Assembly: GCA_016712345.1 (NCBI GenBank)
Contig: JADJRH010000011.1
Span: forward strand, 868,001-932,000
Reading direction: 5' to 3'
DNA: 64,000 nt
Source of the DNA: Polyangiaceae bacterium
Lineage (GTDB): Bacteria; Myxococcota_A; Polyangia; Polyangiales; Polyangiaceae
The translations under genes and the position numbers were made by a program. Of the stretch, positions 9,425 through 18,763 are shown one piece after another; positions within the stretch are counted from its first letter, which is position 1; each line of letters opens with the position of its first letter. Under the pieces are notes generated by a model. It saw nothing but the letters and a program-made list of their open reading frames with translations, was not told the origin of the DNA and made no database searches.

Positions 9425-10711
9425 TTGGCATTTTCAGCTGCTCGCATCTTCGACGCTCTTTTGTCGGCGCCGATCGCCCTCGCGGTGGAGCATTTGGCTT
9501 CGGACCGCGTGGACAAGGGCCTAGAGCAACTCGCGCCGGCGAATTTCAGGGTCGCACTGACGCGAGCAATTGAGAGCGTCGCGGCCCACGTGAGCACCAA
9601 GCCTGCGCGCGTTGAGCAGTTGCTACCCATGCACGACGTGAACGCGCTGCTCGCAAAAATGGAATCGACACAGCCTGCTGTGGTCACCGCATGGAGCGGA
9701 TTTGCCGGCGGCTTGGGCGGTCTGCTCGGGCGCGTTTCACAAACTCCGGGCGATGTGACGGCTCCGTTGGCGAGTGATCGAATTCGTTCGCTCGGCGACA
9801 CCATGCAGCGCGACAAGGTTGTTTCGGAGCCGCTCCACGCTTTTGCCAACGACGTGGCGAGTTGGGAGAAGCTCGCACGACGCCTCGTTGAGATTGTCGA
9901 GAGTTCCAAAGAACTGCGCTCCTTCTACCGGCTGCGACAAATAAAGGTCGCTGCGGCGGTGCTCACCGCGCTCGCGGTGATCGTCACCATTTCGATCATT
10001 GCGTACGGTCGCTGGGTTGCTCGCGCAAACGTGTTGGCTGCAACCGGCAAAGCAGATCCGTGCGCGGTTTTCGATTTGACGGCGACCGATCTCGAACGCG
10101 TTTCGGCTCAATTGCTCGCCGAGGTGGATGCCGACAAGAAAGAATGTGAAGCGCGCCGCGCAGCGGAGGCTCGGCGGATCGAGGAGGAGCGGCTGCGCAA
10201 AGAACGCGAAGAAGCCGAACGGCGCGCCAAAGCGAAGCGTGAGGCCGATTGTGACGCGCTCGCCGCGGCGGTGGAAGCTGGGAAGCTGAGCGCCGAAAAC
10301 GAGGCCGCGGCCGCCGATGCGGGGCTCACAAGGCGCATCGCCGAAGGCTCGCTTGAAGGCCGCGACTTCGGTCCCGACAACCCCGCGATGCCGTGCGCGG
10401 CCACCAAGGCCGAACCGCGACTATGGGAGGCCTACCGCAAGGCGGTGCTCGCCAAGCCGTGGATCATGCTTGTCACAACGGCGCCGTCCTCCCGAGCGCG
10501 TGCGGCATTCGTTCCCGACGGCGGCAAAATGCCGTTCAAACTTCGAAAAGTGATCGCGACGCGCGCCAACGATCTCGCGAAATTCTCCATTCGAAGCGGC
10601 AAGGTTGAAGACGGTCAGCGCGCGTCGGCATGGTGTGAAGTGGCGCGTTCGGTCGGCATGCCAATGGCCGGCCCCTGTGACCTTGCCGACAAGATTGCCA
10701 ACGGGAAATAG
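9425..10711 (+). CDS. Unknown membrane protein with coiled-coil domain
   Basis: 428 residues from a TTG at 9425. The frame is closed by TAA at 9407-9409 and no ATG or GTG occurs near the N-terminus, so the start is uncertain. The N-terminal 175 residues look soluble and helical. One membrane segment (VAAAVLTALAVIVTISIIAYG) follows, then a Cys-containing stretch and a charged coiled coil (EARRIEEERLRKEREEAERR), then a small C-terminal domain. I do not recognise the family. It faces the Ppx/GppA gene convergently. A run of T (9331-9337) after a weak stem upstream may end transcription of the interrupted lipoprotein. Confidence 0.65.
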   Translation: MAFSAARIFDALLSAPIALAVEHLASDRVDKGLEQLAPANFRVALTRAIESVAAHVSTKPARVEQLLPMHDVNALLAKMESTQPAVVTAWSGFAGGLGGLLGRVSQTPGDVTAPLASDRIRSLGDTMQRDKVVSEPLHAFANDVASWEKLARRLVEIVESSKELRSFYRLRQIKVAAAVLTALAVIVTISIIAYGRWVARANVLAATGKADPCAVFDLTATDLERVSAQLLAEVDADKKECEARRAAEARRIEEERLRKEREEAERRAKAKREADCDALAAAVEAGKLSAENEAAAADAGLTRRIAEGSLEGRDFGPDNPAMPCAATKAEPRLWEAYRKAVLAKPWIMLVTTAPSSRARAAFVPDGGKMPFKLRKVIATRANDLAKFSIRSGKVEDGQRASAWCEVARSVGMPMAGPCDLADKIANGK

Positions 10712-10735
10712 TCGCCTGCGCGCGGAGCCCATCTT

Positions 10736-10768
10736 TGCGCTTGTGTACGCAGTCGTGTACACATCAAA
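10736..10768. repeat. Pair of TGTGTAC-type motifs in a convergent intergenic gap
   Basis: The 66-base gap between two convergent genes contains TTGTGTACGCA and, about 12 bases on, CGTGTACACAT. The 7-mer TGTGTAC recurs through the window on both strands. Here two copies lie between gene ends, where a terminator would be expected, but no GC stem with a U-run is visible. Confidence 0.4.
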
Positions 10769-10777
10769 AGGGCGGAC

Positions 10778-12388
10778 TCAGCTGGTAATCGGCGGTGTTG
10801 AACCCTTTCGACGACTCGGAGCGGGCTTCGACGACGGGTCTGCGATGCGAACGTCGAGCCCGAGCGCCTCACGCAACATGCCGCTTTTCGCGAGCACGGT
10901 CCACTCTTCGAGCGTTCGATCTTCGGTGCCGTGCGCCTCGATCACAAGGGTGTCGCCTTCGATTCGATTGGCAATGTCGCCAATCTTGGCGCGATGCTCG
11001 CGATCCAGGGCGTCTGCGATTCTGAGAATCGCTGCGAGCGCCTTCACTTTGCCGCGATCCTCTCGGGAGAGCGCTCGAAAATTTTCATGCTCCAAGCTCG
11101 GTGGGCTCTTGCGGTGGTAGCGCGCGATGTTCGCCACGATCTCTCGTTCGAGCGGCGACAGGCCCATGACGTCGGAGTGCGCGATCAAGTAGTAGCTGTG
11201 CTTATGGTGGCCTTCGTAACGAATAAAGTCGCCGATGTCGTGCAGCATCGCAGCAGCACTGAGGAGCAAACGGTCGCGCGTTGACAGTCGATGGCGCGGC
11301 AGCAAATCGTCGAAAAGCTTCACCGCGAAGCGAGACACTTGAACGCCGTGCTGCTCGTCGAAGTGGTATCGCCGACCCAGACGCGAACACGCATCCATGA
11401 CCGCGCTGGTGATGCCGCGATCGTCGGTCGGCATGAAATGTTGGCGCGCGAGATCCACGAGCACGCCTTCTTTCAACCCCACACCCGGAGCCGCAATTGC
11501 GCCGAAACCGAACGCTCCCGCAACGCGCGCAAGCACCGTCGCCGCGGGAACGATCGTGTCGGCCCTGTCCGGCCGCAGGTTAAAGGCCACGACGCGCTCG
11601 TCGACGGTCTTCTTCCGAAGTTCACCGAGCAAATAGCCCATGCGGGGAACGTCGATCGCGCGGCCTTCGGGAAACGCTTTTGACAGCGGGCAAAGATCGG
11701 CGAGGGTTTCGATGTTGCCGCCGGTGCCAATGAGAAGATCGATTCGGCCACCGGCGGCCTCGTCGATATCGCGCACCGCATCCGCGATCGCCCGGTCGAC
11801 GTACTCCTCGATCAACCGTTGGTGTACACCGTCAATGGCGCGGCCGCCCTCCAAGAAGGCTTCGATCAGCCGCACAGTTCCGACGGGACACGATTGACTG
11901 AAGACGGTTCTCTCGCCTTGCAAAAGCGTCAGTTCGGTGGAACCGCCGCCCACATCGACAAGGAGCGCGGTGCGTGAACCGAGAACCACGCGTTCGGTCA
12001 CGGCGAGCTGAACGAGGCGCGCTTCCTCAACGCCTTCGATGACCTCAACGTGTACACCCGCCTCGCGCTCAGCCCGCTCAACGAGCACGTCGCCGTTGGA
12101 CGATTCGCGAGCCGCGCTCGTGGCGACCGCCCGGTAGCGATCCACTTTTGCGGCGTCCATCGCCGTTCGAAACCGCTTCAGCGCCTCGCACGCGGCGCCG
12201 ATGACCCCGCCTTCGAGCCTGCCCTTCGTGAACACATCGTGCCCGAGGCGCACGGCGGCTCGATCGGAAAGCACGTCACGAAACGGCGAAAACCTTGGAC
12301 CAACGGGGGTGACGGCGGGTGGGTCCACCTCCGCGATTCGCAGTCGAATCGCGTTCGAACCGATGTCGATCGCGGCGAGGCGCGCCAT
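10778..12388 (-). CDS. ppx: Ppx/GppA family exopolyphosphatase / pppGpp phosphatase with HD domain
   Basis: 536 residues. The N-terminal ASKHA-fold domain begins AAIDIGSNAIRLRIAE (phosphate loop 1), with ATSAARESSNG, the second phosphate loop LLVDVGGGSTEL and later IGTGGNIET. From about residue 325 an HD-type domain follows (MLHDIGDFIRYEGHHKHS), as in long Ppx enzymes. The family removes terminal phosphate from polyphosphate or converts pppGpp to ppGpp. Which activity dominates cannot be told from sequence. It stands alone, convergent with the coiled-coil membrane protein gene and divergent from the small lipoprotein gene at 12547. Confidence 0.9.
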   Translation of the reverse strand: MARLAAIDIGSNAIRLRIAEVDPPAVTPVGPRFSPFRDVLSDRAAVRLGHDVFTKGRLEGGVIGAACEALKRFRTAMDAAKVDRYRAVATSAARESSNGDVLVERAEREAGVHVEVIEGVEEARLVQLAVTERVVLGSRTALLVDVGGGSTELTLLQGERTVFSQSCPVGTVRLIEAFLEGGRAIDGVHQRLIEEYVDRAIADAVRDIDEAAGGRIDLLIGTGGNIETLADLCPLSKAFPEGRAIDVPRMGYLLGELRKKTVDERVVAFNLRPDRADTIVPAATVLARVAGAFGFGAIAAPGVGLKEGVLVDLARQHFMPTDDRGITSAVMDACSRLGRRYHFDEQHGVQVSRFAVKLFDDLLPRHRLSTRDRLLLSAAAMLHDIGDFIRYEGHHKHSYYLIAHSDVMGLSPLEREIVANIARYHRKSPPSLEHENFRALSREDRGKVKALAAILRIADALDREHRAKIGDIANRIEGDTLVIEAHGTEDRTLEEWTVLAKSGMLREALGLDVRIADPSSKPAPSRRKGSTPPITS

Positions 12389-12546
12389 GAGCGCCAGTCG
12401 TTAGCACATGCGCGCGCTTTCGTATTGCGCCCGATGTTTCGGTGTTCCGTTTGCGGCCATCGCCTACCCCTCCACGAATGGCTGCTCGGCCCAAGCACCG
12501 CCGCCCTGGTCACGATCGCGCGCGGGCGGTACCCTTCACGGCTCCC

Positions 12547-13040
12547 ATGCGAAACACCCTCGTATCCGGGCTTCTTCTGCCACTGACGCTGCTGGCATGT
12601 GATCCGCCTCCGGCAAAAGCTCCCAATCCCACGCGCACGCTGGACGAGCGTCGCGCGATTGAAGTGATCCGAAAAGCCGTGGGGTCCGAGGGCGTCAGGC
12701 CCGCCGCCGGCCGAGATGAAAAGCTCACTCAGAGCGGAAAAATGATCCGCGTCGACGTGAGCATCGAGGGCAAAAATACGGGATTGTGTACATCTCCGAC
12801 GAAGACAAATCGGCGCTTGGAAGCGTAATTCCCGCCCCCAACGAAAAAGACGGTGCCCTCAAGATTGTGCGCGCCGGAGACGACGGTTCAATTGTTTTGC
12901 TCCTGCTCTACCAGTCCAACTATCGCTACGACGACCTTGTTGGTTCGGGTCATGAGCAGACGGTGATCACCGCCGAAAACGAACTGGCGCGCGACGCCCG
13001 TTACGCCGTTGTCAGCGCGCAAACGCGCAAGTGGGAGTGA
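12547..13040 (+). CDS. Small lipoprotein, frameshifted in a homopolymer (12772-12776)
   Basis: The ATG at 12547 opens a lipoprotein signal (GLLLPLTLLAC). The frame reads well through IRVDVSIEGK and then goes off frame after AAAAA at 12772-12776, stopping at 12828. Restoring one A gives GKKYGIVYISDEDKSALG and runs on in the +2 frame to 13040, giving a protein of about 164 residues. The downstream part (ENELARDARYAVVSAQTRKWE) is clearly coding. The break is either an assembly error or a real one-base deletion. No family is recognised. It lies directly upstream of the next two small envelope genes on the same strand. Confidence 0.7.
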
Positions 13041-13050
13041 GGCCCGTCCC

Positions 13051-13497
13051 ATGGCAAAAGAAGAAGACGACGCTGCCGATTCCGCCGACTCAGATTCCAA
13101 GAGCGAATCGACAGAGACAAGCCCCGCGCCTGAAAAAGGCGTGCGCAAAGCCTCGAACGCCGCCAAACAAACATCCTCGAAGTCGCGCCCGCGCCGCCGC
13201 AGGCCAACCGCTGCCGAGGCGGAGCCATCCGCCGCCCAAGCCGCTGCGAGGGCGGAAAGCGACGACGATTCGCCCGAAAAAGTGATCGCGCCTCCCACCG
13301 AACAGCGCGTCACGGTGGTCGCCGAACGCAATGCGCGCCGTGCTCTCGGCGCCGGCGCAGCCATCAGCGCTGTCGGCGTCGCCCTTGTTGGAATGGTGGG
13401 GTCGGACGTTGGCACCGCGCTGTGTATTGCCGGCCTTTTAATTCTGATCTTTGGGATCCACACTTTCGGGCGCCTGGGCCCCGAACCGGCGCAATAA
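13051..13497 (+). CDS. Small membrane protein with acidic/basic disordered N-terminus
   Basis: The ATG at 13051 follows a GTGAGG ribosome-binding site. About 100 residues of charged, low-complexity sequence (runs of Asp/Ser/Glu, then KSRPRRRRPTAAEAE) precede two adjacent hydrophobic helices (GAGAAISAVGVALVGMVG and VGTALCIAGLLILIFGIH). It is probably an inner-membrane hairpin protein with a cytoplasmic tail. Family and function unknown. It begins 11 bases after the stop of the frameshifted lipoprotein, so the two may be co-transcribed. Confidence 0.65.
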   Translation: MAKEEDDAADSADSDSKSESTETSPAPEKGVRKASNAAKQTSSKSRPRRRRPTAAEAEPSAAQAAARAESDDDSPEKVIAPPTEQRVTVVAERNARRALGAGAAISAVGVALVGMVGSDVGTALCIAGLLILIFGIHTFGRLGPEPAQ

Positions 13498-13554
13498 CCG
13501 TCACGCGCGCCTTCCGCCGCCGCATCGTCCGATTTTGTACTACCCTCCCGCGTC

Positions 13555-14181
13555 GTGACGCCGAACTCGTTTCTGCCGGCTGTTTGGTTCTCGATTTGCG
13601 CCGCAGGTTGCGCCGCGAGCACCATCCCCGATCCGAAAGAGGCCGTGAATGCGTACGCTGAAGCCGCAGCAAAAGGCGACAGCGACGCCATCTACGAAAT
13701 GCTCAGCGAAAAGAGCAAACGCGGCCTTTCTCCCGATGAAGTGAAAAAGCTCGTGGCCGACGAACGCGCCGAGCTTTCGGATCAAGCCAAAGCGGTGACC
13801 GCCCCCGGAGTCATCATCAAGGCCCGCGCAAAAGTTCGCTACGGCGACGGTGAAGACGCATCGCTGGATCTCGAAGGAGATGAGTTTCGTATCGCCGCGG
13901 CCGACGCATTGCCCGCCGGTGCCCGAACACCCCAACAAGCGCTTTCCCAACTCCGCCGCGTGCTCGCGCGGCGCAGCTATGCGGGCCTCATGCAAGTGCT
14001 CACGCCCGCCACGCGCAGCGCCATCGAGGCCGACCTTCGCTCACTGGTCAAAGGCCTTGAAGAGCCCGAAGCGCTCAACATCGACCAAACCGGCGACAGT
14101 GCAACCGTCCAAATTCCCGGTGGCCACAAAGTAAAGCTCAAGCGTGAAGGCGGCGTGTGGCGCGTCGACGATTTCGACTGA
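13555..14181 (+). CDS. Hypothetical lipoprotein of about 208 residues
   Basis: A GTG at 13555 starts a short hydrophobic leader ending in SICAAGC or AAGCAAS, a plausible lipobox. The mature part begins DPKEAVNAYAEAAAKGDSDAIYEMLSE, which resembles the helical opening of NTF2/DUF4878-like lipoproteins. A second similar helical unit follows (TPQQALSQLRRVLARRSYAGLMQVL), and the C-terminus is beta-rich (HKVKLKREGGVWRVDDFD). The repeat of an AxxYAxLMxxLS-like helix suggests two tandem copies of the fold. It lies 9 bases upstream of the DUF4159 gene, in the same operon. Confidence 0.7.
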   Translation: MTPNSFLPAVWFSICAAGCAASTIPDPKEAVNAYAEAAAKGDSDAIYEMLSEKSKRGLSPDEVKKLVADERAELSDQAKAVTAPGVIIKARAKVRYGDGEDASLDLEGDEFRIAAADALPAGARTPQQALSQLRRVLARRSYAGLMQVLTPATRSAIEADLRSLVKGLEEPEALNIDQTGDSATVQIPGGHKVKLKREGGVWRVDDFD

Positions 14182-14190
14182 AAGCTTTCA

Positions 14191-14994
14191 ATGGTGCCCC
14201 GCGCTTTTTCGTTTCGTTTGTTTCGAAACTTCGCGTCCCTTCTGCCAGCGCTGTTCGGCGCGCTGTTGCTGATTGTTTTTTGGCCCACGTTGTCGGGCGC
14301 GTTCGGCGACGACGGCGCTTTCAACCCGCGAATGCTCCTGCCCGGCAACGCCAAATGGGAAGGTGTACGCACCACGGCTCCCGCGCGTTGGGCGTTTGAA
14401 CTCACTCGCCGCACCAGCGCCCCCGCGCGCCTTCGCCCCACCACCGTTCGCCCCGACGACGCGTCCCTTCTGGCCGAGCCCTTCACCATTTGGGGCGGCG
14501 ACGCCGACATTCCGCCGCTCACCACACGTGAGGTCAAAGGTCTGCGTCGCTTCCTGGCGCTCGGAGGCATACTTCTCGTCGACGATTTCGCGCCCGAAAC
14601 GCAGGCATTCACAAGAGCCGCAAAGCGTGAACTTGCGCGCGTGATCACCGACCGATCACCCGTCACCATCGGCCCTGAAAATGTACTCTTCCGATCGTTT
14701 TATTACCTCAAACGCCCCATCGGCCGCATTGAAGGGCCTTCCAAAATCGATGCGTACGTCCTCGGCGGCAATCCCCAAATCATCTTCTCCGCGCACGACC
14801 TGCTCGGTGCTCTCGCCCGATCTTCAAACGACACGTACGCCGTTCAGGTAACCCCCGGCACAGATCCGCTTCAGCGTGAAAAGGCCAATCGCATGGCGAT
14901 CAACATCTCCATGTACGTGCTCTGCTCCAACTACAAAGACGACCAAGTTCACGCGCCTTTCCTCATGCGCCGCCGCTCCTCGGAGCCGCAATGA
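14191..14994 (+). CDS. DUF4159 domain protein
   Basis: 267 residues with one N-terminal membrane segment (ASLLPALFGALLLIVFW) and a domain with DUF4159 features: PLTTREVKGLRRFLALGGILLVDDFAPE, then PIGRIEGPSKIDAYV and DLLGALARSSNDTYA. DUF4159 proteins usually sit beside MoxR, DUF58 and VWA genes and have a class I glutamine-amidotransferase-like fold that generally lacks the catalytic triad. The stop overlaps the next start (ATGA), indicating translational coupling to the VWA protein. Confidence 0.85.
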   Translation: MVPRAFSFRLFRNFASLLPALFGALLLIVFWPTLSGAFGDDGAFNPRMLLPGNAKWEGVRTTAPARWAFELTRRTSAPARLRPTTVRPDDASLLAEPFTIWGGDADIPPLTTREVKGLRRFLALGGILLVDDFAPETQAFTRAAKRELARVITDRSPVTIGPENVLFRSFYYLKRPIGRIEGPSKIDAYVLGGNPQIIFSAHDLLGALARSSNDTYAVQVTPGTDPLQREKANRMAINISMYVLCSNYKDDQVHAPFLMRRRSSEPQ

Positions 14995-17234
14995 ACCGCT
15001 CGTGGGCCCTCTCCGGCGACCTCGCGTTTCCGTTCATCGTTCTGGCATGTGTACTCTCTGCGATTAGCCTCGCGCTCCTCGCCTACGAACTCTTTCGAGG
15101 CAGACGAAAAGCGTTTGCTATAGGCATTGCCGTCACGGGCGCGCTCGGTGTTGTGGCCCTCCTCCTCGCCGTTTTGCGCCCCGTTGCGATCGTCTCACGC
15201 GGCACCACCGTCGGATCGCGCGTGGTTGTCCTGTTGGACGGATCGCGGTCGATGGACCTGCCCGGCGATTCAGGCACACGAAAAGCCACCGGCCTCGGCG
15301 CCGTCGCGGCCCTCCAAAAACACGCCGGCGATGTTCGCCTGGGCATGCTTCGTTTCGGCGACGGCGCCCCCGTTCCGCTCGCTCTCGGCGCGTCCGCGGG
15401 CGATGCAGCCGCCCCGTACAGACCCAGCCCGCGCAGCGATCTCGGTGCCGCGCTCGAAGCCATCGCTCAAGCCTCGGATGAACGCCCGCGCGCCCTCGTC
15501 GTGATCTCCGACGGCCGCCTCGATCGACCCTCGGGTGAAGCCAGCGGAGCCGCCGCCCGCACCGCTCTCGGTGTTCTCGACGTGCCCGTCCACACCGTCG
15601 TCGTCGCCTCCGACGCCCCGCGCGACGCATCCGTTCGCGCTGTTCGCATCGCCGGAGCCGCCGTTGCCCATCAACCCCTCGCCGTGCGGATCGAAGTGGG
15701 GTGTACACAAGGTCTCTCGTGTGACGAAGTGCCCGTTTCTGTCCGCGAACTGCACGACACGGGTGAACCGCGTCCACTCGCCCACGGCGTGGCAAAAATT
15801 GAAAACGGCGCCGGCACCATTGAGCTTTCAATCACCCTCGATCGCGCCGGACCCCGCATTCTTCAGGTTCAAATCCAATCACCGAGCGGCGACGAAATCC
15901 CCGACAACGACACCCGCTACATCACCACAACCGTCACCCGCGATCGCGTTCGTGTACTCCATGTTGCCGGCCGCCCCACCTACGACGTGCGCGCCCTTCG
16001 CATGTGGCTCAAGAGCGACGCCTCCGTCGACCTCATCGCATTCTTCATTCTTCGCACGCCCGACGACGACGTGAACGCGTCGCAGGAAGAACTCGCCCTC
16101 ATTCCTTTCCCCGTCGACGAACTTTTCAGCCAACACCTTTCATCGTTCGATGCCGTTGTTCTCCAAGATTTCAACGCGCGCCCCTACGGACTTGAAAAGT
16201 ACCTACCCACCCTGGCCCGCTACGTTCAGGGCGGCGGCGGCCTCATCATGGTCGGCGGGCCCGACGCATTCGTTACAGGTCATTACGCCGGCAGCGCCCT
16301 CGCAGAAGTCTTACCTGTTGACCTCCGCCTACCCGCAGAAGAAAGCCCGGTCGACCTCGGCTCGTTCGTTCCCAACATCACCGAAGTAGGTCGGGCCGCT
16401 CCCGTTCTCTCCCCGCTCCGCGATCTCATCGGCGACGTTTTCCCTGAAATGCCCGGCACCAACGTTGTTGGAGAGCCTCGCCGCGGAACCACCGTTCTCC
16501 TGGAGCACCCCGCCCGCAAAACCAAGTCAGGCTCACCCATGCCGGTCCTCGCCCTCGGTGAAAAAGGCAGCGGTCGAACCATTGCCCTCACCGTGGACGG
16601 CTCCCACAAACTCCTCTTCTCCACATTTGCCGCCGAGTCCGCCGCAGGTCGCGCACACGGTGCATTCTGGGATGCGCTCCTCGGTTGGCTCATGAAAGAC
16701 CCCAGATTCGAGCCCGCCGTTCTCGACCTACCCGGTGGTTGTATCGCCGATGAACCAACCACTCTTGTCCTTCGCCCTCTACCCGGTCAAAAAGGTGAAG
16801 CGTCTATCAAGATCGCCCGCCTTGGCAACCCTTCCACCCCTGTAAAAAGCCTCACCGCAAACGTTCCCGGTGACGCCGCACCCATTCAGATCGACGCTGG
16901 AAGTCTACCCGCCGGCGGCTACTCCATCAGCGTTGAAATCGGCGAAGGCGCCGAAAAAGGTGCTCCCGCCCGCCGCGATTTCGCCTGTGAAAAAGGAGGG
17001 GATGAATGGGCAGATCCCCGACCTGACGTGGACAGGTTGGAGGCCATCTCCCGCGCCACAGGTGGAACCACCGTCAAAGCCGCCAACATCGATACCATCC
17101 CTCTCCCCGCCGCCACCGAAGTCTCCGCTGAGCGCCGCGTATCGGCCATTGTTCCGCCCTGGACGTGGACCGTGCTCGCATCGATCCTCCTCGGCCTTCA
17201 TTGGATTCTGCGCCGTCGCAAAGGCCTCGCGTAG
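14991..17234 (+). CDS. Membrane VWA / glutamine-amidotransferase-like protein
   Basis: 747 residues. Two N-terminal membrane helices, then a von Willebrand A domain with the MIDAS motif DGSRS (in VVVLLDGSRSMDLPGD) and ALVVISDGRLDR. In the middle is an amidotransferase-like domain (VRVLHVAGRPTYDVRALR, YVQGGGGLIMVGGPDAF) with no nucleophile cysteine at the expected place, and then a C-terminal membrane helix (WTVLASILLGLHWILRRR). It belongs to the family encoded next to MoxR and DUF58. The MoxR and DUF58 genes of this window are at 62-64 kb. These proteins are thought to be metal-dependent scaffolds assembled by the MoxR ATPase. Confidence 0.88.
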   Translation: MNRSWALSGDLAFPFIVLACVLSAISLALLAYELFRGRRKAFAIGIAVTGALGVVALLLAVLRPVAIVSRGTTVGSRVVVLLDGSRSMDLPGDSGTRKATGLGAVAALQKHAGDVRLGMLRFGDGAPVPLALGASAGDAAAPYRPSPRSDLGAALEAIAQASDERPRALVVISDGRLDRPSGEASGAAARTALGVLDVPVHTVVVASDAPRDASVRAVRIAGAAVAHQPLAVRIEVGCTQGLSCDEVPVSVRELHDTGEPRPLAHGVAKIENGAGTIELSITLDRAGPRILQVQIQSPSGDEIPDNDTRYITTTVTRDRVRVLHVAGRPTYDVRALRMWLKSDASVDLIAFFILRTPDDDVNASQEELALIPFPVDELFSQHLSSFDAVVLQDFNARPYGLEKYLPTLARYVQGGGGLIMVGGPDAFVTGHYAGSALAEVLPVDLRLPAEESPVDLGSFVPNITEVGRAAPVLSPLRDLIGDVFPEMPGTNVVGEPRRGTTVLLEHPARKTKSGSPMPVLALGEKGSGRTIALTVDGSHKLLFSTFAAESAAGRAHGAFWDALLGWLMKDPRFEPAVLDLPGGCIADEPTTLVLRPLPGQKGEASIKIARLGNPSTPVKSLTANVPGDAAPIQIDAGSLPAGGYSISVEIGEGAEKGAPARRDFACEKGGDEWADPRPDVDRLEAISRATGGTTVKAANIDTIPLPAATEVSAERRVSAIVPPWTWTVLASILLGLHWILRRRKGLA

Positions 17235-17336
17235 CCCCAACCCGCCCAAAGCACACCCCGCTCCCTCAAGTCAATTCTCCTACAATGTGCGACACAAAGT
17301 TCCCTCGCATCGACGAGAGGTTCTACCGTTCGCGTC

Positions 17337-17684
17337 ATGCTCCACGCCCGCAATCGTTCCACGCGAAGCCCTCGTTTTTCGATGCGCATGCCCTGTCAGG
17401 TGGTTCGAGAACACGACTTTAAACTCGTGGCCACCCAAGTGATGAACGTTTCAGAATCAGGCCTTTTTGTGGATGCAGAAGTGCCCGTCCGCTACGGCGA
17501 ACGCCTCATTGTCACATTCTACTCCCCCGCGGCGCGCTCATGGATTGACGCCGAAGGAACCGTGACCCGCGTGGCTCTCGGCCCAAAGTGGATGGGTAGA
17601 ACCCAGGCCTTCGGTGTCCAGTTCGACAACATCGACTCCGACTCTCGCAAGAACATCCGCCGCAGCATGGCCGCTCTGGCCTGA
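17337..17684 (+). CDS. PilZ domain protein
   Basis: 115 residues. It contains the two PilZ signatures for cyclic-di-GMP binding: an Arg-rich N-terminal stretch (RNRSTRSPRFSMRMPC) and the NVSESGLFV version of D/NxSxxG. The rest is the beta-barrel core (GERLIVTFYSP, GTVTRVAL, FGVQFDNI). A single-domain PilZ protein usually acts as an adaptor in motility, secretion or polysaccharide control. It lies 100 bases after the VWA gene and is convergent with oppF. Confidence 0.85.
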   Translation: MLHARNRSTRSPRFSMRMPCQVVREHDFKLVATQVMNVSESGLFVDAEVPVRYGERLIVTFYSPAARSWIDAEGTVTRVALGPKWMGRTQAFGVQFDNIDSDSRKNIRRSMAALA

Positions 17685-17752
17685 ATGCGACGCGCGACTG
17701 TCGCGCCTGCCGTGGCGCGCGTGGTGGGTCAACTCCTGCGCGTTCGGTAAGT

Positions 17753-18763
17753 TTACCCACCCTCCAAAAAACACGCCGCCGAACGGCCGTTGCCCCGATC
17801 TGTCAGATCGGGCCGCTCTGTTTCACATCGACTCCTTTTAGCGGCGCAGCGCGGGTGAAAAGCGCACCCCGAAGGTGGGTACTGAGCGCTCGGCACCTCT
17901 CCCAACACGGGTAGACGCTTTCGTTCTTTGGCAGCTACAGGATCCGCCATTGGAACCGCCGACAGAAGCGCCCGCGTGTAGGGATGAATCGGCGCTTCAA
18001 ACAAGCGCTCTACCGGTGCGCGCTCCACAATTCTACCCAGATACATCACCGCCACCTCGGTAGAAATGTGCCTCACCACCGACAGATCGTGCGCCACAAA
18101 CACGTACGACAAATTCAACTCATCCTGCAATTCACTCAGAAGATTTACAATCTGAGCCTGAATGCTCACGTCGAGCGCGCTCACCGGCTCATCCAACAAA
18201 ACCAACTTGGGCCGCACTGAAAGGGCCCGCGCAATCCCCACGCGCTGCCTCTGTCCACCCGACATTTCATGCGGGTAGCTTCGCATAGCACTCGGGTCGA
18301 GCCCCACCATTCCCAGAAGCCTCACCACCTCATCGGTTTCAGCACTTTTGCCGGCAACGATTTTGTGTACACGCAAAGGCTCGCGAAGCGTTTCAAGCAC
18401 CGTCATCCGGGGATTTAAGCTCGCGTACGGATCCTGAAACACCATTTGCGCCTTGGCCCTTACGGGAAACAACTCGCGCTCTGAAAGGTGAGTCACATCG
18501 GTTCCACAAATTTCAACCTTCCCACCCGATGGTTGAATCAGCCTCAAAATAGCCCGCGCCGTGGTTGACTTGCCACACCCCGATTCACCCACAAGACCCA
18601 GCGTGGAGGCTTTCGCCACGTCAAATGTCACCCCGGAAACCGCCCGGACCGTGCCCACCTGCCGCTGGAGAAACCCCCTTCGAACAGGAAAGGCCACTTC
18701 AAGGTTTTTCACCGACAAAACGGTTTCATCCCCATTTTCGGTATTTGACATGGGAGGTGTCAC
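17753..18763 (-). CDS. oppF: Oligopeptide ABC transporter ATP-binding protein OppF
   Basis: 336 residues with the complete ABC set: Walker A GESGCGKST, Q-loop QMVFQDPYASLNPR, signature MSGGQRQRVGIARAL, Walker B LVLLDEP and switch histidine VAHDLSVVRH, plus the OppD/F-specific C-terminal part with HPYTRALLSAVP and the Cys motif CAFHPRCAAKRSRC (putative iron-sulfur or zinc site seen in this family). The GTG at 18763 overlaps the oppD stop (GTGA) and has a GGGAGG ribosome-binding site. It is the last gene of the opp operon. Confidence 0.95.
   Translation of the reverse strand: MTPPMSNTENGDETVLSVKNLEVAFPVRRGFLQRQVGTVRAVSGVTFDVAKASTLGLVGESGCGKSTTARAILRLIQPSGGKVEICGTDVTHLSERELFPVRAKAQMVFQDPYASLNPRMTVLETLREPLRVHKIVAGKSAETDEVVRLLGMVGLDPSAMRSYPHEMSGGQRQRVGIARALSVRPKLVLLDEPVSALDVSIQAQIVNLLSELQDELNLSYVFVAHDLSVVRHISTEVAVMYLGRIVERAPVERLFEAPIHPYTRALLSAVPMADPVAAKERKRLPVLGEVPSAQYPPSGCAFHPRCAAKRSRCETERPDLTDRGNGRSAACFLEGG

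Noticed and set aside
17790..17812. Terminator (CCCGATC-TGTCA-GATCGGG)
   Set aside because: The palindrome is inside the oppF coding region, has no U-run, and encodes conserved C-terminal residues, so it is not called as a terminator.
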